A DNA stretch of 64,000 bases from Bosea vestrisii (GTDB lineage: Bacteria; Pseudomonadota; Alphaproteobacteria; Rhizobiales; Beijerinckiaceae), in NCBI RefSeq assembly GCF_030144325.1, contig NZ_CP126308.1, forward strand, positions 186,001 through 250,000, read 5' to 3'. Shown here one piece after another: positions 26,835-36,087 of this stretch; position 1 is the first letter of the stretch, and every line of letters begins with the position of its first letter. The notes beneath the pieces were generated by a model. It searched no databases, was not told where the DNA came from, and saw only the letters and a list, made by a program, of their open reading frames with translations. A program made the translations under genes and the position numbers.

Positions 26835-26996
26835 TTACAACTGCCTGCGCCAAAGCGGGGCGAGCACTACCAGCCAGACTGCTAGGGCCAGTAGGCCAAT
26901 CAGCAGGCTCAGCCCATACCGGCGCCACCAGGACCACGCCGCGTGCCTCGCCCCCTGCTGGCGGTTCTTGACCCCGATTTGCTTCCAATGGCCCAT
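26835..26996 (-). pseudogene. Fragment of a membrane protein C-terminus
   Basis: The reverse strand encodes a tail with one strong transmembrane helix (WWRRYGLSLLIGLLALAVWL) and a basic end RRQL-stop. Upstream, the frame runs antisense through the integrase remnant, so the true gene is cut at the junction near 26997. No family is recognised. Confidence 0.3.
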
Positions 26997-27491
26997 AGGG
27001 GTCGGCTCCCCGTCCACTCGTTCGCGCGCATCGGCGCGGTGATCGGCCTGTGCGTCGAGGACGTGTTTGTGCAACAACGCCGGCTGTGGGGGCGGCTGCA
27101 CGAGAAGGGCGGTAAGCGCCACGAGATGCCCTGCCACCACAATCTCGAAACCTATCTCAGCGACTATCTGGAGCGCGCCGAATTGCGGGATCAGCCGCGC
27201 GCCTGGCTGTTCCAGACGATCCTGCGCGGCACTGGCCAGCTCAGCGGCGATCCGCTGCCCCAGGCCAGCGCCTACCAGATGATCGGGCGGCGCGCGGCGA
27301 CGGCCGAGATCGGGACCAAGATCGGCAACCATACCTTCCGAGCCACCGGCATCACCGCCTACTTGAAAAACGGCGGCACTCTTGAGAAAGCCGCCGCGAT
27401 GGCCAATCATGCCTCGACCCGCACGACCCAGCTCTATGATCACCGTTCCGAGGACATCACGCTCGACGAGGTCGAGCGGGTGTTAATCTGA
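26997..27491 (+). pseudogene. Tyrosine recombinase, C-terminal catalytic remnant 2
   Basis: From the junction the frame reads VHSFARIGAVIGLCVEDVFV, then LHEKGGKRHEMPCHHNLETY, GNHTFRATGITAYLKNGG and NHASTRTTQLYDHR. These hold the first Arg, the Lys, the HxxR box, the second His and Tyr of a phage-type integrase. About 165 residues of some 320 remain and the N-terminal core-binding domain is lost. It ends EVERVLI-stop, the same tail as remnant 1. It marks the left edge of the accessory island. Confidence 0.8.
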
Positions 27492-27511
27492 GGTCGCGGA
27501 GGGAGGTCTTC

Positions 27512-27918
27512 ATGTTCGATGTGAAGGGCTGGCGTGACTTCTACGCCATGCTGGTCGCCGATTTCGACGATTTCCATTCCGAGTCAGATTCGGCGCGCCG
27601 GGCCATGCACTGTGATCACAGCCTATCATCTCCATGAGTGGGTCTGGGGCGATCTCTTGAAAGGAGACTTCCAACTCCGCGCCCAACTGGGCGTGAAAGA
27701 CAAGGTGGAGTTTCTAAGGTGGATTGAGGCACATTGCTTCTCGTTCTGGACCATTCAGCAGCTTGCCAACGGCACCAAGCGTTTCGTGCGCAGCAAAGCG
27801 CTCGAAACGCTCAGAGTCGGGGGTTATGGCGAAGGGCCGTATGACGTCGGCCCCTATGGCCATTCCTATCTTCTCTTGTACTTCGGCGAAGATGCCGGCG
27901 AGCATCGCTGGATGACGG
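27512..27918 (+). pseudogene. Hypothetical protein, frameshifted and truncated
   Basis: The start has an excellent ribosome site (GGAGGGAGGTCTTC) and reads MFDVKGWRDFYAMLVADFDD. The frame is lost at GCCATGCACTG/TGATCACAGCC, where two bases seem missing. It resumes one frame over as VITAYHLHEWVWGDLLKGDF, later FLRWIEAHCFSFWTIQQLAN. It is then cut at 27919, where a ParB fragment on the other strand begins. It lies 20 bp after the integrase stop, a position often held by cargo genes. No domain is recognised. Confidence 0.5.
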
Positions 27919-28224
27919 CCGCCTCACACCGAAGCGCTCCGCCACGGTCTCGATGGTCATCCCCTTCCCGTCGATCAGGCCCTTGAAGACCTCGAACTGG
28001 TCACAGGGCCGCATGGCGACGCGTACCATGTTCTCGACGAGGGAGATTTCTGCGGGGTCGTCCCCTTCCCCCAGCACCAGACAGGGCACGGACACATCCT
28101 TGGCAACGGCTCCGGCCTTGGCGAGCTTCTTCAACGCCCGCAGCCGCCGCCCTCCGGCAACGACCTCGTAGCGCCCGCCCTCAAGCGCCATCACGTTGAG
28201 GTTTTGGCGAAGGCCAACTGCGAA
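27919..28224 (-). pseudogene. ParB/RepB-like partition protein fragment
   Basis: The frame reads LRQNLNVMALEGGRYEVVAG, GRRLRALKKLAK, then EGDDPAEISLVENMVRVAM and CDQFEVFKGLIDGKGMTIET. This is the ParB/Srx nucleotide-binding domain (GGRRLRAL and ENxxR boxes) and the start of the helix-turn-helix. Both ends are missing: about 100 codons remain of 300-700. The sequence style is that of plasmid or integrated-plasmid ParB, so plasmid DNA once contributed here. Confidence 0.75.
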
Positions 28225-28378
28225 GTCGCCACGCGCCGAGTGTCGCGTGGAGCCGCTTCGGCCAATAACAATGGGGCATGGCAACACGAGATCATAAGCC
28301 GGATAACTACTTAGGAAATCTGTAGCAACCGACGCGTGTGCCGTTAGGATAGCGGGTAGTCACCTTCGTGAGGGCCCG

Positions 28379-29087
28379 ATGAAGTGGATATTGGCGGCGT
28401 TGTTAGCACTGGCGGGAGCTGACGCCTGGAGCCAAGCTGCAAACAGATTGCAGCTCGCTAGGAGCCCTTGGGTCGAGCGTTTCGACGGCCGGGCCAAAGT
28501 GTCCGGGAGCCTGCTCGTCGGCGTCTGGCTCCGGAACGCTCGAGGGCCTATTCCGTCCCGAAAAGATTGCCGTGCGCTTCGGTCAGCAGCGTAGCGCAGG
28601 ACATTTGTGCCTCTCCGTATCTAGTCGCGACGGCCTCTACTCGGCTGAGAACCTCTACCGCGTGCCGGATCGGGGCGTTCTGAAAGCGCCATTCCAATAT
28701 GAATCGCGCTACCGCGATCGTCTTGCCGTGTCCCCGAAATCGAGTTTTGGCGTGCTCATACGTGCAATCGACGATTGCGAAAGTCCCCGCGTCGGCGCGA
28801 TTTTGCCTGCGCTCGACGAGGATGCGACACGCCTGGAAGCGTTGCAGTTCGCGCTCAATGCACCTGTCGAACGCATCGTTGTGAAAGTCGCGGACAGCGA
28901 CGGCAAGGACCTCGGCAAAGCTACCTGCCGGGGCGACGCGACGCTGACATCAACGGCATTCAGCTCGATCTGCACACTGCCGCTTCCGCCAGGCCCGCTA
29001 TCAGGCAAATACGCGCTGGAAGTCGCGGTACGCGAGACGTTTTCAAGCGCCGTCAGCGCCTACGAGCTTTTATTGGATCGGCCATGA
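28379..29087 (+). pseudogene. Exported hypothetical protein, one-base frameshift
   Basis: The start encodes a signal peptide (MKWILAALLALAGADAWSQA) and RSPWVERFDGRAKVSGSLLV. Near 28525-28550 the coding signal moves to another frame (SGTLEGLFRPEKIAVRFG, later CLSVSSRDGLYSAENLYRV), which runs to the end. The whole span is 709 nt, one base out of phase, so a single indel or sequencing error explains it. The stop overlaps the next start (ATGA). It is the first gene of an operon with a membrane protein and a trypsin-like protein. No family is recognised. If intact it would be periplasmic, about 235 aa. Confidence 0.6.
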
Positions 29088-30097
29088 ACGAAAAGCAAAA
29101 CGATGGCGACAAAGTCGATCCGGTCGCAGAACACCACAGCTTGAGACCAAGCCCAAAGGCCAGCCGTCCTCGGAGAAACCGGCGAGTCTGGAACAGGATC
29201 TTCTGGCTGACTTTACCGGTTTGCCTATTGTTTGGAATCTACGTCTTTGCCCTTCGCAATCTGCCGACGCCTGTCACCCTTTCCACGATCACGGCCCTCG
29301 CGGAGCGCGTCGAGTTCTTGGTGACCGATCGCCGGCTGGCGACAATCCCTATTACTGGCATGCGCAGCACCATAGAAAGCGCCGACAAGGACGGAGCCTG
29401 CCTGACAGGAACGTTCGTCCCCGATATCGGCGCTGTGATCGCCTATGAACGGCCCGTCGTTGGAGAAGTGGTGATTTCACTGGTCTCAGGCAGCGCCAGT
29501 CTGCCAGCACACGAGCGTCGGCTCACCGGTCCCCTTGACCTGATAGCTGACGAAAAGTGTTCAAAGCGCGCCGATCCTGAGGTCGCCTGCAAGACAACGC
29601 CGCAACATCCTGCCTGCTCCCCGATCAGGCTGCCAATATGGGGGCGGGTCAGACTGGGCCAGGAGCCGCGGCCTGTCTCTGCGTCGGGCCAATCGAGCGG
29701 CCTTCTCCTTGAAGGACAACTCAAGGTCCAGGCCAGGTCACTTACGCAGCTTTGGGGGATAAAGATTGGCGATTCCGGGGTTTATCCAATCTCGGACATG
29801 AGCCTGCCGGTAGGAGCCCGGATCGAGGCGGCCGATTTCGAGGATAGGGCGTCTTTCTGGTGGGGGACCGCCTATATCGATCCGCAGAAGGTCGCTCTCC
29901 AGGTCCAACTTGCCACTGAGGCCACCGGCCTGCGTGTATTCAGACCCGGCCCTGAACGGCCCGACATCATTACCGTCTCAGGCTTCACCCAGGCAATCGC
30001 CGACCCCAATATCGTCCGGCTGCAGATTGCACTGCTAGGCCTCCTGGCCATCCTTCAGGTGATCACATCGATCTTGCCGCTGGTGTACGAAAAGTGA
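29084..30097 (+). CDS. Single-pass membrane protein, unknown function
   Basis: This 337-aa protein has a charged cytoplasmic N-terminus of about 45 residues, a first transmembrane helix (IFWLTLPVCLLFGIYVFAL), a large extracytoplasmic domain and a second hydrophobic helix at the C-terminus (LQIALLGLLAILQVITSILP). The domain between is beta-rich, with Cys pairs (ACLTGTF, KCSKR, ACKTTPQHPAC) that suit a periplasmic location. ATGA and GTGA overlaps couple it to the genes on both sides. No known family is recognised. Its context with a trypsin-like protein suggests a membrane anchor or sensor partner. Confidence 0.75.
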   Translation: MNEKQNDGDKVDPVAEHHSLRPSPKASRPRRNRRVWNRIFWLTLPVCLLFGIYVFALRNLPTPVTLSTITALAERVEFLVTDRRLATIPITGMRSTIESADKDGACLTGTFVPDIGAVIAYERPVVGEVVISLVSGSASLPAHERRLTGPLDLIADEKCSKRADPEVACKTTPQHPACSPIRLPIWGRVRLGQEPRPVSASGQSSGLLLEGQLKVQARSLTQLWGIKIGDSGVYPISDMSLPVGARIEAADFEDRASFWWGTAYIDPQKVALQVQLATEATGLRVFRPGPERPDIITVSGFTQAIADPNIVRLQIALLGLLAILQVITSILPLVYEK

Positions 30098-31137
30098 GTA
30101 GTCGTAACTCGTTCCTTCTCGCGCTCCTCATGCTTTGGGCCCCGACCGGCGTCAGGGCCGAGATCGTCCGCCTGCAAACCGGTCAAGACCTGTTTGGCCA
30201 AGGCTATCTCTTCGTCGATCAGGACGGCCGCTGCAAAGTTCTGACCGCCGCCCATGTGGTGTCGCGCAATGGTCGGCCAGTGAACACGATTGTGCGCGAC
30301 CGGAGGGCGCGTCAACTCGAAACCGATGAACCAGAGGTTTTTTCGCTGAGCCCCGACATCGCCCTGCTGCCGATCAGATCTATTCAAAGCCCCGCCGCCT
30401 GCTCGCAATCACGGCTTTCCCGGATCGGCGTCGAGCGACGAGCGCTGGCACTGGTCGACGGTGTGATCGAGACGACCGGCCGAACAGAGCTCCAGCGCGT
30501 CCGGGTCGATCGCGCGATTACGGTCATTGACATGCGCGGCGGCGAGCTCTTCGCCGTGAAGCCACGCGATCCTGCCGTCGAGGTCGTCAAGGGGTGGAGC
30601 GGTTCGATCGTTCTGGATCCGGATGGGCCTGTCGGCGTGATCTATGACGTCGATGGCAAGACCGGCCACGCCCATGCGGTGCGGGTCGACGTCATTGATC
30701 GGTTAAAACAGGCGCGACCTTCAAAGGTACGGTCCACCCCCGCATTCGGCCACGTCAGCGCTGAGCTGGGCGACACGGTCGACGCGGCAGCGGGCCCATC
30801 GGGCCTCGTCGATCCTTCCAGGCCGGCATGGGCCGTCAAGCCGCAAGCCAATCTGATTTCCTTCGTGCTTGAATCTGACAAGCAGATCCCCATCCGTGAA
30901 GTCGCCGTTGAGCAGGACAACGACGCAAGTTCACCTGCCCTCACCGGGGTGACGATCGAAGTCAGGCTTGAACCTCGCCGTCGCGATCCATTTCTGACCA
31001 TTCAGACCTGCAAGGCTTCAGCTCCGGCGCGTCTCATAGCCTGCGCTTTCGGCGAGCAGACCCGCGATGCAATTCGAGTCACGTTGACGACCAATAGCCC
31101 CGACCCAGTTTCAATCAGATCCGTAACAGTCCGCTGA
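30094..31137 (+). CDS. Exported trypsin-like (S1/HtrA-fold) serine peptidase
   Basis: This 347-aa protein starts at GTG within a GTGA overlap and has a signal peptide (LALLMLWAPTGVRA). A chymotrypsin-fold domain follows, with His in CKVLTAAHVVS, Asp in SPDIALLPI and Ser in VKGWSGSIVLDPDG. The Ser motif GWSGS differs from GDSGG but resembles HtrA-like GNSGS or trypsin_2 variants. The C-terminal 130 residues form a separate beta-rich domain ending ISVRSVTVR-like. It is the last gene of a three-gene operon and converges on an exported protein gene. Extracytoplasmic proteolysis in a sensing or effector role is inferred. Confidence 0.78.
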   Translation: MSSRNSFLLALLMLWAPTGVRAEIVRLQTGQDLFGQGYLFVDQDGRCKVLTAAHVVSRNGRPVNTIVRDRRARQLETDEPEVFSLSPDIALLPIRSIQSPAACSQSRLSRIGVERRALALVDGVIETTGRTELQRVRVDRAITVIDMRGGELFAVKPRDPAVEVVKGWSGSIVLDPDGPVGVIYDVDGKTGHAHAVRVDVIDRLKQARPSKVRSTPAFGHVSAELGDTVDAAAGPSGLVDPSRPAWAVKPQANLISFVLESDKQIPIREVAVEQDNDASSPALTGVTIEVRLEPRRRDPFLTIQTCKASAPARLIACAFGEQTRDAIRVTLTTNSPDPVSIRSVTVR

Positions 31138-31150
31138 GCGGTGAGGTGCT

Positions 31151-31843
31151 TCAGTACATCGGGGCGGTTATGCGAACCCGACCGTAGCTGGTGCCGGAGC
31201 AGACGAAAAACCCCTCGATGGTCAGGTTGCGCGTCGAAACGAGCTCCAACGGGCAAGAAAGCCCTGAACTCGCGTGATCGATTCCAACAACTGTAATCAG
31301 CCGATCACCATTGACCTGGAAATTGGCATCCGTCTTGCCCCCATAGAACCAGTTAATTCTCAGCTTTCCGCGCGATGATTTGAAATCGAACTCCGTAATG
31401 TTGAATTCCGCGCGCATCGACGTCGCCGACATCATCCTGGCCAGACCGTTGAATGCGTGTGTTACACGCGATAACTCGCGAGCATCGTGCTGACGGGCCT
31501 TTTCGAGCTGCTGCTGAATATTGGGCTCCAGCGCAAGGTCCGCGATAAAGCGTCCGACACCTTGAAGATAGGCACGGAAGGCCGCACCTCGCAGCGTGGT
31601 GTCGTTACCTGACAGGGCCGTCTGAATGGCGATCTGGAGTTTTAGCGTGTCGCGCTCGCCAACCAGTGCCTCAAACAAAGACAGTCGCATCGTCGGGTCG
31701 GGATCGTTGATCTGCTCGCGAACCTTCGCCAGCTCATCGCGACGCCTCTGTGGGTCCGAAGTCTGAGAAAAGGCTTCTCTCGGCCATGAGACGAAGATCA
31801 GTAACAGGCAGATGCCACGGAGCCAGGCATTGGCATACTGCAT
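31151..31843 (-). CDS. Exported hypothetical protein
   Basis: This 230-aa protein has a signal peptide (LRGICLLLIFVSWPREAFSQ). A helical region (DELAKVREQINDPDPTMRLS and following, HEAT-like) extends to about residue 110, and a C-terminal beta-rich domain contains FDFKSSRGKLRINWFYGGKT. Two Cys near the end (SCPLEL, VCSGTS) may pair. It converges on the trypsin-like peptidase gene with 13 bp between stops. No family is recognised. It is probably periplasmic and part of the same accessory module. Confidence 0.65.
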   Translation of the reverse strand: MQYANAWLRGICLLLIFVSWPREAFSQTSDPQRRRDELAKVREQINDPDPTMRLSLFEALVGERDTLKLQIAIQTALSGNDTTLRGAAFRAYLQGVGRFIADLALEPNIQQQLEKARQHDARELSRVTHAFNGLARMMSATSMRAEFNITEFDFKSSRGKLRINWFYGGKTDANFQVNGDRLITVVGIDHASSGLSCPLELVSTRNLTIEGFFVCSGTSYGRVRITAPMY

Positions 31844-32373
31844 CAGTCATCTCCACCCATAAAGCATTGGCTATGTTGTGTTGGCACGACAGTAATTTGC
31901 TTAGGCCTACTGAGCAATCAAGCAAAAACTTGCCCCCCTCGGCACTGGTACTGAGTTGAGTGCTTATTGCCCTGTTCTCTTTGCGGCTGTCTGAGCTCCA
32001 TCCGGCAGCTCTATGAGCGATCTAGATCGATCGCTTCCCTCACCGGCGCTGGCCATGGCGAAAGCAAGGCGCCGGACAAAGGCTATGTTCCCAGCGCGGT
32101 GTCGGCGAGGTCAACCGTACGAGGTCCTCGCTGTGAGTTGGCCAGATGCCCAACGGAAACGGACTAGGTTTTCACCAAATCTGCTACTGGCTGCTTTCGC
32201 CGCAACCGACGAGCGGAACGGCCGCTTCTCAGGGGCAAGGGCCCAAGTCTAGCTTGCCGGGCGCCCCAAATGAGAGCTGTCATGAACTCCGCTATGGGAT
32301 GATAAGCTGAGGGATAAGGCAATGCCAATCGCCAACTCCCTAGCGGATCAGCACGAACATTCGGAAACCCTCA
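31844..32373. other. Intergenic between divergent genes
   Basis: About 530 bp separate the divergent exported protein and the 1237-aa protein. The first 130 bases are AT-rich compared with the surroundings and may hold promoters for both. No gene, tRNA or clear repeat was seen. Confidence 0.4.
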
Positions 32374-35300
32374 TTGTTTTCCCTCCGCCCGCCTCCCGCG
32401 ATTATCCGCAGTCTCACTCCGCTCGACGGCGTAGCACTTCGTCTCATGTTGACGGGCTTGCTGCTCGAACCTGCTTTTCTCGCTAATCACGCCCGCATCC
32501 TGACGCTACTGCATTGGACGCTGGTACTAGCCAAGGGGCGACGACCGCCGACCAAGAACGATCTGACGGTTCTCTTTGCCGCTATGTCCGATCACTCCTC
32601 TTTCTCATACGAAGACCCGGCAGAGGATGTTTTCGTTGACATCGTATGGACCCCTCAGTGGGGTCTCCGGATATTTCCGGGCATGTACACCGGCGTTGGT
32701 TTCCATCTCCAACGCCTGCTCGATACCGCCGAGCAAGCCGGCGACGACGTGGCCGACATCTCGGGGGTACGCGACGTCGTGGCGTTGCTGCGTCTGAGCG
32801 AATCTCTCGCGGCTAGACGCAGGCTCGAAGTCGGCGCGTTCGCCGAGAGCGAGCCCGGCACACAGCTGCGGCCAAACGTGCGTCGGGCGTTCAAATTCGG
32901 CTCACTGGCCCTCTTTCGTGCTGAGGAGCTGGATGTATTGAGCATCGAACGCGAGCAGCTGAATAGGTTTGTTCTTCAGCCAACACGAAGGCTGCTGGAG
33001 CAACCGTTTGGCGGCACAGATCTTGACCACTTTCCCCTCATCGAGTGTGAGGACGGTTTGCAGGTTCTGAGCCCGTCCGGCCTTGCGAATGCAGCTGTGG
33101 CGCATTTGGTGTTCTCACTGGGCCCCTCGCACGCCGAAACCCTATATCAGCGTGATCTTGTGCGCTGGCTTGGGGTGGATCTGCCGCGGGCCCGCGCCAA
33201 ACCCCTTCCAGGGCGCGAGCTAGGCTTGCCTGATCCGGGCTGGAGCAGGTCGATCAAGGATCGTGCCTTGGCGCTTGAGTTCGACCATGACAAGCACGCG
33301 CATCTGCTGCTGCTGGAAGCTAAGTGGCCAGAATCGCGCGAAGATGCCGAGTTAATACGGTTGGGTGGTGGCCGTGCGCTGGCTATCGCGGTGAGCCGTC
33401 TAGTCGCTCAACTCCATGAGACTCTCGAAGAAGACAGTGTCAGCGACGCAGGCCTGAGTCTGGTCGTGCACAACTCGCCGGGCTGGGGCCTTGAGATCGG
33501 CGAGCTACCCGACATTGGGCCAAAGTGGTTTGTCGTCACGATGAGCGCCTACTCATTTTCGATGCTCCTGCGCGCCCCGGGTTTCGAGCTTCTCAAGCTC
33601 TGGAAAATGCTCGCCGAGCTCCGGGAGCTAATGCAACGCGGCACGATCATCAAACTCTGGCCAGATCCGCTCGTCTATTGGAGCGTCTGGGAAAATTTCG
33701 GATTCACATTCGCGCCGGCGCTGGCGGATATGCGCGGCACTGCGTTTATCGGCGACACAACGCTTCTGGCACCATTGATCCGTCGGATTAGGGAAGCATG
33801 GCATACCCATGGTGTACGCACCCCTTGGGGTGAGATTGCTGTGGTGGAGCGATATCCTAGCGACGATGGCACCTCCCCTGATCTGCAGATCCCGGTCTAC
33901 CATGATCATTTGGCGATCTCAGGAGGAACACTCCTCGGGGCGATCGAGAACGAACACGGCCCGTGGTGGGTATCGGTTGGCCGCCCTCCCTTCAGCACAG
34001 AAGATCGGCAGTTTCTCGGTCTTTTGTGGCAGGCAGTGCTGGAATGGTTAACTCGCGCTGCCGCCGGCGCAACGAAGCGGCTTTCGGCTGCCGCGAAGCC
34101 TCTGCTTGTGACGCTGCTTCCGATACCGACCACGATCACCGATGGGCCGGACAACGCGCAGTTTTTCTACTGCCCAGATGGCTCGGAGGTGAGGATTATG
34201 CTGCCCGCCGATCTCATGGAGCGCATGGTCCGGGTGGATAATGAGGCCGAGATTCAGGTGTTGGCTTGGGTTCTCGAGGGCATCCTGACGCTTCGTGGCG
34301 AGACCGCCACGGTCAAACCGATGGCTTGGGCGCGCGAGATCCTCGCCAATCCGGATCTGAAGATGATCCACATCACTCACGGTGTTGATCAGGCCTTCGC
34401 CATCGATCTTACGGCGGATAAAACCCGCTATCGCCCGCTGCAGGAACACGACCTCGCGACCGCAGGCCGCTGGATGGACGAGCGCCTGACCGTCCGCGGT
34501 GACCTCACGGTCGCACCCCCCATGACGCTGATCGGCGATGCCGTACAGGTCAACACGATCCTCAACGCAGCCGTGGACGTACACTGGGAGGCATGCCGCG
34601 ATCGACTTTCAACCCTTGACCGAAGCGCGACGTTGCGCCTTGTCCTCGGATTGATCGAGGCGACGCATAGACATCGGGTCGATGACGAGCGCGGCGCGCG
34701 GGCACGGCGTATCGCTTACGCAGATGACCCACAACTTGGAGTCCGGCGCGCCAACCAGCGCGATCAAGCCTTCCGAACCTATCGCGTCGTTGCCGAGATG
34801 GCGCTTTGCGCCTGTCCGCTGACAAGCGGACGCCCACCGGGACTTTCGGACATCGACGCCATCGCAGCGCAGGTGGCGGCGCTCGTCCGCATGGCCGAGT
34901 TCAGCGATGCTGCACAGCGCAAACTCGTGAAGGGAGAGCTCACATTTCTGCCTAACGGCTCCATCTTGCCCTATGGCGGAGGCGCTGAGGAGTTCATGAC
35001 GCAATATCTTCACGCGTGCCTCGAGGAGTCCGTAACTTTGGACGAGGAGGGCTATTCAAACCTCTACGACACACCGCAAGACGACACGGAGTGGGTCGCC
35101 GGGCATGAGGACGATCTGCTGCCACCTGACATCGAGGCAGAAGACAACGGCGCCTTCGAAAATGCAGTCTTGGAGGAAATCGGCCTGACCATTTTGGCGG
35201 TCGCGACAATCGCATTCGCCTTGCAAAGCATCGCCGGTGAGAGATCCTCTGAGGTCACCTGTCTGCGACAGTCCGCCTTGACGGCAGCCGTGATCGAGAT

Positions 35301-36087
35301 GACTGGCCGGCTGGGGCACGCCGTTACCAGCAGCGAGATTGACCGCTTTATAGCGGCTTTCGGCTTACCGACGCGCTCTGCCTGGGACAAACCACCTCCT
35401 GACTTTACCGCCAATGACATATTTCCCTGGTTCTACGAGCGTCGGCTATCGCTGATGACCCGTCCTCTGCTGGTCCTGAGCGGCGAGGACGATCCTGAGA
35501 TCATGTTTGGCGTTCGCCAGGTCCGAATGGGGAGCGATTATGCAATGCTATTGCTGGAAATGGGAATCTGGGACAAGGCGAGGCTGCGTTCTCCAGCGGC
35601 TAAGGAATATATGGACACCGAGGTCGCCCGCCGCGGCCGCGCGTTTGAAGACAAAATCGCGAGCATCTTCGCCAAGGGCGGCTGGACGCCGCATAAGTCG
35701 ATCCCGATGGCGCGCTTCGGGGCCAGCAAAAAACTCGGTGAAATCGACGTGCTGGCGGTCAGCGCAAATGGCAAGACCTGGGTGGTTGTTGAATGCAAAT
35801 GGTTCGGAGCTGCCCGCACCCCTCGCGAGGTGGCCGCGTGGATGCAGGACTTCCATGGGCGCGACGGCGACAAGCTGCATAAACATCTTCAACGCTGCGA
35901 TTGGATCGAGGCCAATTCGTCAATCGTCGCGCAGCGGCTTGGTCTCGCGCCCCCTGAGAGGATACTGAAGCGACTGGTCACGACCCGACCCGCCCCGCTG
36001 GCTTACGTCCACGAACTTCCGACCCAAGCCAACGTACGGACAGAGCGGCAGCTTCAGAAAGAATTTGGTTCAGGGTCGGCAACCTGA
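32374..36087 (+). CDS. Large protein with C-terminal PD-(D/E)xK nuclease-like domain
   Basis: This 1237-aa protein has no family I can name for the first 1070 residues, which look soluble and mixed alpha/beta. The last 150 residues form a restriction-endonuclease-like core: E1092 in GRAFEDKIASIF, D1125 in LGEIDVLAVS, then E1140 and K1142 in TWVVVECKWF. This is the Mrr/NERD-like arrangement used by many defence nucleases. The first available start is a TTG with only a weak ribosome site; an ATG about 24 codons later (MLTGLLLEP) is an alternative. It stands alone, transcribed toward the caspase region. A role as a DNA-cutting effector is inferred. Confidence 0.75.
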   Translation: MFSLRPPPAIIRSLTPLDGVALRLMLTGLLLEPAFLANHARILTLLHWTLVLAKGRRPPTKNDLTVLFAAMSDHSSFSYEDPAEDVFVDIVWTPQWGLRIFPGMYTGVGFHLQRLLDTAEQAGDDVADISGVRDVVALLRLSESLAARRRLEVGAFAESEPGTQLRPNVRRAFKFGSLALFRAEELDVLSIEREQLNRFVLQPTRRLLEQPFGGTDLDHFPLIECEDGLQVLSPSGLANAAVAHLVFSLGPSHAETLYQRDLVRWLGVDLPRARAKPLPGRELGLPDPGWSRSIKDRALALEFDHDKHAHLLLLEAKWPESREDAELIRLGGGRALAIAVSRLVAQLHETLEEDSVSDAGLSLVVHNSPGWGLEIGELPDIGPKWFVVTMSAYSFSMLLRAPGFELLKLWKMLAELRELMQRGTIIKLWPDPLVYWSVWENFGFTFAPALADMRGTAFIGDTTLLAPLIRRIREAWHTHGVRTPWGEIAVVERYPSDDGTSPDLQIPVYHDHLAISGGTLLGAIENEHGPWWVSVGRPPFSTEDRQFLGLLWQAVLEWLTRAAAGATKRLSAAAKPLLVTLLPIPTTITDGPDNAQFFYCPDGSEVRIMLPADLMERMVRVDNEAEIQVLAWVLEGILTLRGETATVKPMAWAREILANPDLKMIHITHGVDQAFAIDLTADKTRYRPLQEHDLATAGRWMDERLTVRGDLTVAPPMTLIGDAVQVNTILNAAVDVHWEACRDRLSTLDRSATLRLVLGLIEATHRHRVDDERGARARRIAYADDPQLGVRRANQRDQAFRTYRVVAEMALCACPLTSGRPPGLSDIDAIAAQVAALVRMAEFSDAAQRKLVKGELTFLPNGSILPYGGGAEEFMTQYLHACLEESVTLDEEGYSNLYDTPQDDTEWVAGHEDDLLPPDIEAEDNGAFENAVLEEIGLTILAVATIAFALQSIAGERSSEVTCLRQSALTAAVIEMTGRLGHAVTSSEIDRFIAAFGLPTRSAWDKPPPDFTANDIFPWFYERRLSLMTRPLLVLSGEDDPEIMFGVRQVRMGSDYAMLLLEMGIWDKARLRSPAAKEYMDTEVARRGRAFEDKIASIFAKGGWTPHKSIPMARFGASKKLGEIDVLAVSANGKTWVVVECKWFGAARTPREVAAWMQDFHGRDGDKLHKHLQRCDWIEANSSIVAQRLGLAPPERILKRLVTTRPAPLAYVHELPTQANVRTERQLQKEFGSGSAT

